Origin: Gammaproteobacteria bacterium Milos-ODIII6
Lineage (GTDB): Bacteria; Pseudomonadota; Gammaproteobacteria; Chromatiales; Chromatiaceae
Reading direction: 5' to 3'
DNA: 64,000 bases
Assembly (NCBI GenBank): GCA_029228645.1
Contig: JAPTHR010000013.1
Location: forward strand, 26,697-90,696
A program made the position numbers and the translations under genes. The notes under the pieces are model-generated. The model ran no database searches and was not told the DNA's origin. It saw nothing but the letters and a program-made list of their open reading frames with translations. The stretch's first letter is position 1, and every line of letters begins with the position of its first letter. This document shows positions 25,342 to 33,518 of this stretch, piece after piece.

Positions 25342-27021
25342 ATGGATTACCTGATTCTTCTCATCCCCCTGCTGCCGCTGTTGTCGGCGCTGGTGTCCCA
25401 TCTGGGGGCCGCCACGCTGCAACGTCGCGTGGCGCGGCTGAGCGTACTGAGCACTCTCGCGACCTTCGTGCTGGCGGCATCCGTGCTGGGAATGGCGCTG
25501 AGCGGGGAGGCGCGCCAGGAGGTCGCGCTGGGAGCGGACTGGGGAATCCTGCTGTTCGATCCCCTGAGCGCGCTGATGGCGACTGTCATCGCGGGCATCA
25601 GCTTCATCGTGCATCTGTACTCGGTGCGCTACATGGTGGAGGAGACCGGGTACCCGCGCTTCTTCGTCCTGCTCGACCTGATGACCGCGGCGCTGCTGAT
25701 CATGGTGGCGGCGGGCGACCTGATCACGCTGTTGATCGCCTGGCACCTGGTCGGGGTGTTCCTGTACTTCCTGCTCGGTCACGACAGCCGCAGCCAGTCC
25801 GCCTACCGCTATGGACTGTGGACCTTCATCACCTATCGTCTCGGTGACCTGCCATTGGTGCTGGCGGCGGTGGTGCTGTTCCAAGCCTACGGGACCTGGT
25901 CGCTGCCGGAGATCTTCGCTCGGCTCGCGGCCGAGCCCGATGCGCTGACCTACTTCTCGCTGCCGGTCGCGGAGGTCGTCGGCGCGCTGGTCGCGCTGGC
26001 CGCGTTTGCCCGCTCGGCGCAGTTCCTGCTGCATACCTGGCTGCCGTACACCATGGAGGGGCCGACCCCGGTCTCGGCCCTGATGCACGCCGGGATCGTC
26101 AATTCCGGCGGGTTTCTGATCAACCGCTTCGCGCCGCTATACATACACACTGGCGACGTCCTGCACTGGGTGTTCATCGTCGGCCTCGCGACCGCCATCA
26201 TCGGCTCGATGCTGATGCTTAGCCAGAACGATGTGAAGAAATCGCTCGGCTATTCCACCATGGGGCAGATGGGCTTCATGATCATGGAATGCGGCGTCGG
26301 CGCCTTCTCGCTCGCGATCTTCCACCTGATTGCGCACGGCCTGTTCAAGGGCACCATGTTTCTCAACGCCGGCGGTGTCATCGGCGAGGCACGCCATGAC
26401 GACGGGGTGCCGAAAGACGAGGTCTATACCTTTGTCGTCGAACGGGAGACGCCCGCGGTCAAGCCGCCCTGGCTGTTGATGATGGCCATCACGCTGCTCT
26501 TCCCGGTGATCGTGCTGCTGGTGTCGCACCTCTGGGTATCGCCCGACCTGTTCCAGAAACAGGGTGCGGTGATCCTGCTGTTCTTCGGTTGGGTGACCGG
26601 CGCCCAGTTGCTGTTTTCCACCTATCACATGGGGGGCACCAATCCCTGGCGTCTGCTGGGACTGATCCTGTTCTCCTTTATCGTCGTGGTCGCCGGCTAC
26701 ACCCTGATCAGCCATGCCTTCGACCAGTTCCTGTACGACGACCCGCGCTTCGCCGCGCAGCTGTACGCAGCCGCCGGCATCGACATCCTGTGGTTCGACA
26801 TCCTGATGGTGGTGACCACGGCCGTGATCGTGCTCGGCTGGGTGCGCGCCTACCGGGTGGATAAGCTGGGCTCGCGCATCGATCAAAAGCCGGGCCACTG
26901 GTGGATGAACATGTACTCGCTGATCGCGCGCGAGTTCTACATCGTCGATTTCTACACCGGCCTGTCGCGTCGCCTGGTGGCGGTCTCGGCGCGGCTCAAC
27001 ACCTGGTTGAGGTGGGGCTGA
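25342..27021 (+). CDS. dabB: DAB inorganic-carbon pump membrane subunit DabB (NuoL/MrpA-like)
   Basis: DabB is the proton-conducting partner of DabA in the energy-coupled CO2-hydration pump. ATG 25342 gives 559 residues with about 13-14 membrane helices of the NuoL/MrpA family: LHTWLPYTMEGPTPVSALMHAGIVNSGGFLI and NDVKKSLGYSTMGQMGFM are clear. In NuoL the key channel pair is Glu144 and Lys229; the aligned residues here look like His135 (IAWHLVGVF) and Arg224 (FARSAQFLL). It heads the dabB-orf-dabA-PII operon, two nucleotides before the next gene. Confidence 0.9.
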   Translation: MDYLILLIPLLPLLSALVSHLGAATLQRRVARLSVLSTLATFVLAASVLGMALSGEARQEVALGADWGILLFDPLSALMATVIAGISFIVHLYSVRYMVEETGYPRFFVLLDLMTAALLIMVAAGDLITLLIAWHLVGVFLYFLLGHDSRSQSAYRYGLWTFITYRLGDLPLVLAAVVLFQAYGTWSLPEIFARLAAEPDALTYFSLPVAEVVGALVALAAFARSAQFLLHTWLPYTMEGPTPVSALMHAGIVNSGGFLINRFAPLYIHTGDVLHWVFIVGLATAIIGSMLMLSQNDVKKSLGYSTMGQMGFMIMECGVGAFSLAIFHLIAHGLFKGTMFLNAGGVIGEARHDDGVPKDEVYTFVVERETPAVKPPWLLMMAITLLFPVIVLLVSHLWVSPDLFQKQGAVILLFFGWVTGAQLLFSTYHMGGTNPWRLLGLILFSFIVVVAGYTLISHAFDQFLYDDPRFAAQLYAAAGIDILWFDILMVVTTAVIVLGWVRAYRVDKLGSRIDQKPGHWWMNMYSLIAREFYIVDFYTGLSRRLVAVSARLNTWLRWG

Positions 27022-27022
27022 T

Positions 27023-27763
27023 ATGCCGGATCCCGCGCTTCTGCTGCTGGCCTTCTTCCTGCCGCTGTTCCCCTTCAGCGTCGGCTTCAATGCCCTGTAT
27101 GCGCGCCTGGGCCATCCCGGACTGCGCCTGGGGCTGTTACTGTTGTGGCCCTTGATCGGGATCGGTCTGTACCACAGCCTGGCGCCGGAGATCCCCGCCT
27201 GGGTGTTGCCCTGGGCGGTCGCGACAGCGCTGCTGTATGCCGTCCGTCTGGTGGCGATGCGCGAGGTCGGCTTGTGGACCGGCTTCCTGGCGACCTCGAT
27301 CTGGGCCTGCCTGTGGCCGGCGGCGGTTTACGCTGGCGATCATCTGATCCTGTACGCGCTCGGCTTCGGGGTGCCGCTCGCGATCCTGGCGCTGCTGGTG
27401 GCTGGCTTGGAGCAGCGCTTCGGCGCCGCCTATACCGGTCTCTACGGTGGATTGGCGCTGACGGTCCCGCGCCTCAGCGGGGTGTTGGTGGTGGCGATCC
27501 TGGCGGCCACCGCGACCCCGCTGTTTCCCGGCTTCTTCGTGATGATCGATATCCTGGTCGGTTCCGATCCGCTGGTCGCGATCGCCCTGGTGGCGCTGTG
27601 GGTCCTGTGGAGCTGGGCCGGCGCGCGTCTGATGCAGGGCCTGATCGTCGGCCCCGCAAACGCGCAGGCGATCGAGGACATCTCCATTTTCGATACCTGG
27701 CTGGCGGCCGTCACCTTCATCGGCCTGGCCGTGGCCGGCATGTCAATGTTTGGGGGAGTCTGA
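27023..27763 (+). CDS. Polytopic membrane protein of the DAB operon (NuoM/MrpD-like fragment)
   Basis: The 246-residue product has about eight hydrophobic helices and almost no soluble domain. The segment PRLSGVLVVAILAATATPLFPGFFVMIDIL resembles the block after the second half of NuoM/MrpD-type antiporter subunits, so it may be a shortened relative. It lies between dabB and dabA with overlap TGATG at its 3' end, so it is probably a DAB subunit or assembly partner. The DAB1 locus of Halothiobacillus also has an extra gene at this position. Function is not shown. Confidence 0.65.
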   Translation: MPDPALLLLAFFLPLFPFSVGFNALYARLGHPGLRLGLLLLWPLIGIGLYHSLAPEIPAWVLPWAVATALLYAVRLVAMREVGLWTGFLATSIWACLWPAAVYAGDHLILYALGFGVPLAILALLVAGLEQRFGAAYTGLYGGLALTVPRLSGVLVVAILAATATPLFPGFFVMIDILVGSDPLVAIALVALWVLWSWAGARLMQGLIVGPANAQAIEDISIFDTWLAAVTFIGLAVAGMSMFGGV

Positions 27764-30700
27764 TGGATATCACGCTGGGCACCAGCCTCAAGATCCGCTC
27801 GACCATTCATATCGCCGCCGAGCCGATCCCGTTTTTCTGGCCGATGCGCACCTTCATCCACCACAACCCGCTGCATGGTCTCGAGCACCTGCCTTTCAAG
27901 GAAGCGGTCGAGGAGGGTGCACGCCTGTTCCATGGCCGGGTCTATCTGCCGCGCCGCCAGTACCAGGAGTATCTCGACGAGGGCAAGGTCGATCGCGCCA
28001 GCCTGCGTTCGGGTATCGCACGCTTTGTCGCCAAGCGTGAGCCGATCGAGGGGATCGACCTGCGGGCCTGGCTGGAGGCGCTCCTGTTGCGGGTGTCGGA
28101 CCCGGTCATGCTCGAGACCACGCTGTGCGACACGCGCGATCTGCACGCGCTGTTGGGCGCGCAGCCCATCGCGGCGCGCGGCGAAGAGATGCTGGCCTTG
28201 GTGCAGGCCGGGTTGGGTAAACAGCTGTTGCAGGATCGACCCGTGTACGAGGCCCTGGACGTCCTCGAGGGCGGTCGTATCGGCGACGAGCTGGACGAGC
28301 TGGTGATCAACAGCTGTCTGGACTTTTTCGATGAGGGGCAGTCGGTGTGGGGCATGCCGGAGCGTCAGCTCGGCTTCTTCCGCGCCTGGCGGGAAGTGGT
28401 CAGCCGCAACGTGCCGTTCTTCCTCAAGGGCGTGCGCATGGGCAGGATCCTGGAAGAGGCGGATACGCCCGAGGGCATCATCGCCTACGTGCTGGCAGAG
28501 CTGGGTATCCCGGAGCAGGAATGGCTCGGTTACTTCACCAGCGAGTTGTCGCGCCTGCACGGCTGGGTCGGTTTCATCCGCTGGCGCAACAGCGCCAAGA
28601 ACTATTACTGGACGCAGCGCTTCCCCGGCGACCTGGTGGATTACCTTGCGATCCGTCTCACCCTGGCGCTGGCCCTGTTGACCCAGGGCCGGCGGCATCA
28701 GAGCGTGCGCAGTCGCGCGGAGGTGGCCGCGGCGATCGAGCAGCGCCCGCGCGAGTCCTATCTCAGGTCCGAGCTGAACCGGGCCCGGGTGCTGCCGGAG
28801 ATGGCGTACGCGGTGGAGATGGCGGTCGCGCGCGGTGACCAGAGGCAGATCGAAGCGGTATTCGCGGAGTACATCCAGCGCAAGCAGCGGCACGAGGCCG
28901 AGACGCAGACCGCGAAGCTGCTCGAGCTCGCCACCGCGGCCGGGGCACGCGACGCACTCGGGTCGCTGACGGTGGCGCAGCTCGAAGCACTCCTGGACGC
29001 GATCGCCGCCTTCGAGCGGCGCGAGGGACACACCTGGCTGCGCGCTATGGAAGACCATGCGATCAACCACCTGCTGGAAGGCGTCGATCTGCAGCCCAAG
29101 CCGCCGCGCGAGAAGCGGCCCTTCGCCCAGGCGCTGTTCTGCATCGATACCCGTTCGGAGCGTATCCGGCGCAACCTCGAAGGGGTGGGTGACTACCAGA
29201 CATTCGGCATCGCCGGCTTCTTCGGCGTGCCGGTCAGTTTCATCGAGCTGGGCAAGGGTAGCGAAAGCCACCTCTGCCCGGTCATCCTGACGCCGAAGAA
29301 CCTGGTGCCGGAGATCAGCGTGACCGACTTCCGTGACGATGCGCCGGTCACTTTCCTCGGCAAGGTCATGCACGAACTCAAGGAGACCGTGCTGACCCCG
29401 TTCGTGACCGTCGAGGCGCTCGGCCTGTTGTTCGGTTTCGACATGGTGGGCAAGACGGTGGCTCCGCAGATGTACAACCGCTGGCGGCGGCACCTGAACC
29501 CGGAAAAGCCGACCACCCGCCTGCTGCTCGACAAGCTCAGCCGCGAACAGGCGGACTCGATCGTGCGCGCGGTCCAGCGCGCCCTGATCCTGAACGCGCT
29601 CGAGCAGGATGTCGGCCTGGCGCCGGAGGACATCTCGGACGATTTGATCCGGGAGCTGCGCGAACTCGCCCTGGGCCATCAAACCGACCGGTCGCTGTGC
29701 GAGCAGACCCTGGGGCGGAGCGCCGGGGAGATCGACGCTTTCGTGCAGCGCCTGCGCGAGGTGTACCGGATCGATGCCTCGTTTGCGCAGATGCAGATGG
29801 AGCGCCTCGGGCGGATCGGCTTCACCCTGGAGGAGCAGGCGGGTTACGTCTCGCAGGCACTGCGTTCGATCGGCATGACCGACACCTTCTCGCGCTTCGT
29901 TCTCCTGGTCGGGCACGGCAGCGAGTCCGATAACAACCCCTACGAGTCGGCGCTCGACTGCGGCGCCTGCGGCGGCAACCACGGCCTGGTGAGCGCGCGG
30001 GTGCTGGCACAGATGGCGAACAAACCGCAGGTGCGCCGGCGCCTCGCGCAACAGGGGATTTCGATACCTGACGACAGCTGGTTCATTCCCGCGTTTCATA
30101 ACACCACCAGCGACGAGGTGGTGATGCACGACCTGGACCTGATCCCGCCGTCGCACCTGATCTACATCGACCGTCTGAGCACCGGGCTGACCGCGGCTTC
30201 ACGCCTGTGCGCCTTCGAGCGGATGCCCTCGCTGGAGATCGATCCGCGTGAGGCGGGCAGCCCGGCGCAGGCCGCGAGCAAGGCCCAGCGCAACGCCATG
30301 GACTGGTCGCAGGTGCGTCCGGAGTGGGGACTGTCGCGCAATGCCTACTTCATCATCGGCCGGCGTGATCTGACTGAGCGCCTTGGCCTCGATGGACGCG
30401 CCTTCCTGCACTCCTACGACTACCGGGTCGACCGCAAGGGGCGCCTGCTGGCCAATATAATGACCGGCCCGCTGATCGTTGGGCAGTGGATCAACATGGA
30501 GCACTATTTTTCGGCGGTGGACAACGATCGTTTTGGCAGCGGCAGCAAGGTCAACCATAATGTCGCCGGCCGCTTCGGGGTCATGAGCGGCAACCTCAGC
30601 GATCTGCGTACCGGGCTGCCTTCGCAGACCGTCCTCAAAGACGGCAAGCCCTATCATGAGCCGGTGCGCCTGATCACCCTGATCGAGGCGCCTTTCGATC

Positions 30701-30885
30701 ACGCCAGGCAGGTGTTCGAGTCGGTGGTGGCGGTCAAGAACCTGGTCAGGAACGGCTGGATCCGCATGCTGATCGTCGATCCGGAGACCCACCACGTCTC
30801 GCTGTTCGAACGCGGGGAGTGGAAACACGACCGTCAGATCGGGCAAGGTCCCGCAGCGATTTCCGAGGAGTCAATAGCATCGTGA
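27763..30885 (+). CDS. dabA: DAB inorganic-carbon pump subunit DabA (DUF2309)
   Basis: DabA is a peripheral, carbonic-anhydrase-like protein that hydrates CO2 to bicarbonate when driven by DabB. ATG 27763 gives 1040 residues. The zinc site is readable: Cys460 and Asp462 in FCIDTRSERIRR, His718 in VGHGSESDNNP, and Cys733 in DCGACGGNHG; the 15-residue His-Cys spacing equals that of Halothiobacillus DabA2. The protein is longer than DabA2 (about 830 residues), with extra sequence between the two ligand pairs. It overlaps the genes on both sides. Confidence 0.93.
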   Translation: MDITLGTSLKIRSTIHIAAEPIPFFWPMRTFIHHNPLHGLEHLPFKEAVEEGARLFHGRVYLPRRQYQEYLDEGKVDRASLRSGIARFVAKREPIEGIDLRAWLEALLLRVSDPVMLETTLCDTRDLHALLGAQPIAARGEEMLALVQAGLGKQLLQDRPVYEALDVLEGGRIGDELDELVINSCLDFFDEGQSVWGMPERQLGFFRAWREVVSRNVPFFLKGVRMGRILEEADTPEGIIAYVLAELGIPEQEWLGYFTSELSRLHGWVGFIRWRNSAKNYYWTQRFPGDLVDYLAIRLTLALALLTQGRRHQSVRSRAEVAAAIEQRPRESYLRSELNRARVLPEMAYAVEMAVARGDQRQIEAVFAEYIQRKQRHEAETQTAKLLELATAAGARDALGSLTVAQLEALLDAIAAFERREGHTWLRAMEDHAINHLLEGVDLQPKPPREKRPFAQALFCIDTRSERIRRNLEGVGDYQTFGIAGFFGVPVSFIELGKGSESHLCPVILTPKNLVPEISVTDFRDDAPVTFLGKVMHELKETVLTPFVTVEALGLLFGFDMVGKTVAPQMYNRWRRHLNPEKPTTRLLLDKLSREQADSIVRAVQRALILNALEQDVGLAPEDISDDLIRELRELALGHQTDRSLCEQTLGRSAGEIDAFVQRLREVYRIDASFAQMQMERLGRIGFTLEEQAGYVSQALRSIGMTDTFSRFVLLVGHGSESDNNPYESALDCGACGGNHGLVSARVLAQMANKPQVRRRLAQQGISIPDDSWFIPAFHNTTSDEVVMHDLDLIPPSHLIYIDRLSTGLTAASRLCAFERMPSLEIDPREAGSPAQAASKAQRNAMDWSQVRPEWGLSRNAYFIIGRRDLTERLGLDGRAFLHSYDYRVDRKGRLLANIMTGPLIVGQWINMEHYFSAVDNDRFGSGSKVNHNVAGRFGVMSGNLSDLRTGLPSQTVLKDGKPYHEPVRLITLIEAPFDHARQVFESVVAVKNLVRNGWIRMLIVDPETHHVSLFERGEWKHDRQIGQGPAAISEESIAS

Positions 30886-31208
30886 ATAACCTGAACTTCA
30901 GCCAATTGAAGAAACTCGAGATCATCCTGGAAGGTGAAAACCAGGAGTTTGCGACCGACCTGCTCGACCATGCCGGCGTCAAGGGATACACCATCATCAA
31001 CAATCTCTCCGGCAAGGGCAGCCACGGTTTCCACGGCGGTCACCTGATGTTCAACGAGGAAGCCGTGCTGATCATGATCATCGCGGCGGTGCCGGAGGAA
31101 CTGGTCGACCCCCTGATGGAAGGGTTTGCGCCCTTCTTCAACAAGCACTCGGGGGTGGTGTTCGTGTCCGACATCCAGGTGACGCGCATGGTGAAATTCA
31201 GGAACTGA
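30882..31208 (+). CDS. PII-like protein (carboxysome-associated CPII type)
   Basis: The 108-residue product starts with GTG 30882, overlapping the dabA stop. It has the PII fold signature (KKLEIILEGENQEFATDLLDHAGVKGYTIIN) and a T-loop region GKGSHGFHGGHLMFNEE without the uridylylated Tyr motif of GlnB/GlnK. PII-like proteins beside carboxysome and DIC-transport genes are known as CPII, and one has been shown to bind bicarbonate and adenine nucleotides. Here it may report carbon or energy state to the DAB pump. Confidence 0.85.
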   Translation: MNNLNFSQLKKLEIILEGENQEFATDLLDHAGVKGYTIINNLSGKGSHGFHGGHLMFNEEAVLIMIIAAVPEELVDPLMEGFAPFFNKHSGVVFVSDIQVTRMVKFRN

Positions 31209-31218
31209 AACCAAATCG

Positions 31219-31238
31219 CCCGGTTTTCCGGGATTTCT
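31219..31238 (+). terminator. Possible terminator after the dab operon
   Basis: CCCGG and CCGGG pair around a TTTT loop, followed by ATTTCTT, 10 nt after the PII-like gene stop. The stem is short, so the dab operon may partly read through into cbbL. Confidence 0.5.
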
Positions 31239-31591
31239 TATCCGCCTATAAGAATTGCATGGGTAATTGATCTGTGTCGAATACCTTAAGGGTTTTCCCG
31301 TGTAAGGTCTGGATCCGGGTTACTCGGAAACATGCCTACAGTCGTCCTGAAATTGAAAAAAATAATTAGTAAACAGTGGCTTGAAGAATTATGGAGAGGC
31401 TTTCGAGCGCTTGGGGCGAACCGTGGGGGTGACTCCCGGCGGATTTCCACCGGCCGAATCCATAGGTTTTAATAGATGGGAATTGTCGAAGGTATTTATT
31501 GGAAAGAATGTGAGGGGCTTTCTAAGCTTCGCCAAGATTTTTTCGTGACCCTCACGCAATCGCTAAACAGCAACTGAATCAGGAGTTGATC
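31235..31591 (+). promoter_or_regulatory. cbb/cso upstream region with inverted repeat
   Basis: This gap of about 380 bases before cbbL is clearly more A/T-rich than its surroundings and has no gene. TTCTTAT-N6-ATAAGAA at 31235-31254 is a perfect 7-bp inverted repeat whose core TTAT..ATAA fits the loose T-N11-A pattern of LysR-type sites, so it is a candidate CbbR operator. AT-rich stretches at about 31350-31385 and 31465-31475 could hold -10 elements, but I cannot choose one. A good ribosome site (AGGAG, 31581) precedes cbbL. Confidence 0.5.
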
Positions 31592-33004
31592 ATGGCTAAA
31601 AAATATGATGCGGGCGTTAAAGAATATCGTGATATGTACTGGACGCCGGACTATGTGCCTTTGGACACGGACCTGCTGGCGTGCTTCAAGTGCACCGGTC
31701 AGCCTGGCGTTCCCCGTGAAGAAGTAGCTGCAGCGGTTGCCGCCGAATCCTCCACCGGTACCTGGTCCACCGTGTGGTCCGAGCTGCTGACCGACATGGA
31801 GTTCTACAAGGGTCGCTGCTACCGCATCGAAGACGTACCTGGCGACTCCGAGTCCTTCTACGCCTTCATCGCCTACCCGATCGACCTGTTCGAAGAGGGT
31901 TCCGTGGTCAACGTCCTGACCTCCCTGGTCGGTAACGTGTTCGGCTTCAAGGCCCTCAAGCACCTGCGTCTGGAAGACATCCGCTTCCCGATCGCCTACA
32001 TCAAGACCTGCGGTGGTCCGCCGGCTGGTATCGCCCTCGAGCGCGATCGCCTGGCCAAGTACGGCCGTCCGATGCTGGGCGCCACCATCAAGCCGAAGCT
32101 GGGCCTGTCGGCCAAGAACTACGGCCGTGCCGTTTACGAATGTCTGCGCGGCGGCCTGGACATGACCAAGGACGACGAGAACGTCAACTCCCAGCCGTTC
32201 ATGCGCTGGCGTGACCGTTTCGAATTCGTCGGCGAGGCCATTCAGAAGGCCGAGCAGGAGACTGGCGAGCGCAAGGGTCACTACCTGAACGTCACCGCTG
32301 CCACTCCGGAAGAGATGTACAAGCGCGCCGAGTTCGCCAAAGAGGTTGGTTCGCCGATCCTGATGCACGACTTCATCACCGGTGGCTTCACCGCCAACAC
32401 GGGTCTGGCCAACTGGTGCCGCGAGAACGGCATGCTGCTGCACATCCACCGCGCCATGCACGCTGTCATCGACCGTCACCCGAAGCACGGTATCCACTTC
32501 CGCGTGCTGGCCAAGTGTCTGCGTCTCTCCGGTGGTGACCACCTCCACACCGGTACCGTGGTCGGTAAGCTGGAAGGTGACCGTCAGTCCACCCTGGGCT
32601 TCGTTGACCAGCTGCGCGAATCCTTCATACCGGAAGACCGCTCCCGCGGTGTCTTCTTCGACCAGGACTGGGGCTCGATGCCGGGCGTCTTCGCGGTCGC
32701 TTCCGGTGGTATCCACGTCTGGCACATGCCGGCGCTGGTCACCATCTTCGGTGACGACTCCATGCTGCAGTTCGGTGGTGGTACGCAGGGTCACCCCTGG
32801 GGCAACGCCGCTGGCGCCGCTGCCAACCGGGTCGCTCTGGAAGCTTCCGTCAAGGCACGCAACGAAGGTCGTGAGATCGAGAAAGAAGCGCGTGACATCC
32901 TGTCCGAAGCTGCCAAGCACAGCCCGGAACTGGCGATCGCCATGGAGACCTGGAAAGAAATCAAGTTCGAGTTCGAAACTGTTGACAAGCTGGACGTCAG
33001 CTAA
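31592..33004 (+). CDS. cbbL: RubisCO large subunit, form IA
   Basis: RubisCO fixes CO2 onto ribulose-1,5-bisphosphate in the Calvin cycle, here inside carboxysomes. The 470-residue product carries Lys167 in [11 protein letters not shown], carbamylated Lys193 with the metal-binding Asp195-Glu196 in [15 protein letters not shown] and the loop-6 Lys in VVGKLEGDR. Sequence style and location match the carboxysomal form IAc enzyme. ATG 31592 follows AGGAG; a frame extension two codons upstream lacks support. First gene of the cso operon. Confidence 0.99.
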   Translation: MAKKYDAGVKEYRDMYWTPDYVPLDTDLLACFKCTGQPGVPREEVAAAVAAESSTGTWSTVWSELLTDMEFYKGRCYRIEDVPGDSESFYAFIAYPIDLFEEGSVVNVLTSLVGNVFGFKALKHLRLEDIRFPIAYIKTCGGPPAGIALERDRLAKYGRPMLGATIKPKLGLSAKNYGRAVYECLRGGLDMTKDDENVNSQPFMRWRDRFEFVGEAIQKAEQETGERKGHYLNVTAATPEEMYKRAEFAKEVGSPILMHDFITGGFTANTGLANWCRENGMLLHIHRAMHAVIDRHPKHGIHFRVLAKCLRLSGGDHLHTGTVVGKLEGDRQSTLGFVDQLRESFIPEDRSRGVFFDQDWGSMPGVFAVASGGIHVWHMPALVTIFGDDSMLQFGGGTQGHPWGNAAGAAANRVALEASVKARNEGREIEKEARDILSEAAKHSPELAIAMETWKEIKFEFETVDKLDVS

Positions 33005-33063
33005 GGCTCCTGTAGTCCGCTGACCAATACTTTAGTAACAGTCCAAATTTAGAGGATAAAGAC

Positions 33064-33402
33064 ATGCAATCTACTATGGGTGACTATCAGACAGCTCGTA
33101 CTCTCGAAACTTTTGGTTTCCTGCCGAAGCTGTCCCAGGACGAAGTCTACGACCAGATCGCCTACCTGCTGGCGCAAGGTTGGACCCCGGCGATCGAGCA
33201 CGATGCCCCGGAAAATTCCGCCAACCACTACTGGACCATGTGGAAACTGCCGTTCTTCGGTCAGACCGACCTGGGCGACGTGGTTGCCGAACTGGAAGCC
33301 TGCCATCGCGCTTACCCCAATCATCACGTGCGTCTGATCGGCTATGACAACTACAGCCAAACCCAGGGCGTGTGCTTCGTGGTTTACGAGGGTCGCTCCT
33401 GA
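33064..33402 (+). CDS. cbbS: RubisCO small subunit, form IA
   Basis: CbbS caps the L8 core to form L8S8. The 112-residue product shows the family start [31 protein letters not shown], the LPFFGQTD loop and [22 protein letters not shown]-type sequence near the end. It follows cbbL by 59 nt; two hairpins separate it from csoS2. Confidence 0.99.
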   Translation: MQSTMGDYQTARTLETFGFLPKLSQDEVYDQIAYLLAQGWTPAIEHDAPENSANHYWTMWKLPFFGQTDLGDVVAELEACHRAYPNHHVRLIGYDNYSQTQGVCFVVYEGRS

Positions 33403-33416
33403 TTCTTTCGAATCGG

Positions 33417-33477
33417 AACCGTTAAACCCTGTTTAACGGTTGAAGCGATGTCAGCAGTGCCCCCGTTCGGGGGTGCT
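33417..33477 (+). promoter_or_regulatory. Tandem hairpins between cbbS and csoS2
   Basis: Hairpin 1: AACCGTTAAA (33417-33426), loop CCCTG, TTTAACGGTT (33432-33441), a perfect 10-bp stem. Hairpin 2: about nine pairs including CCCCC (33460-33464)/GGGGG (33469-33473) around GTTC. Neither has a T-run, so they look like mRNA processing/stability stems or partial attenuators that keep RubisCO message above shell message. Confidence 0.7.
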
Positions 33478-33518
33478 CGTAGAGTAATTGAAGCTCGGTA
33501 GATGAAGCGGAGATGACA

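Noticed and set aside
27145-27762. Upstream extension of dabA that would give a 1246-residue protein
   Set aside because: The extension overlaps the whole middle gene in another frame; the ATG at 27763 has overlap coupling and gives the normal DabA start.
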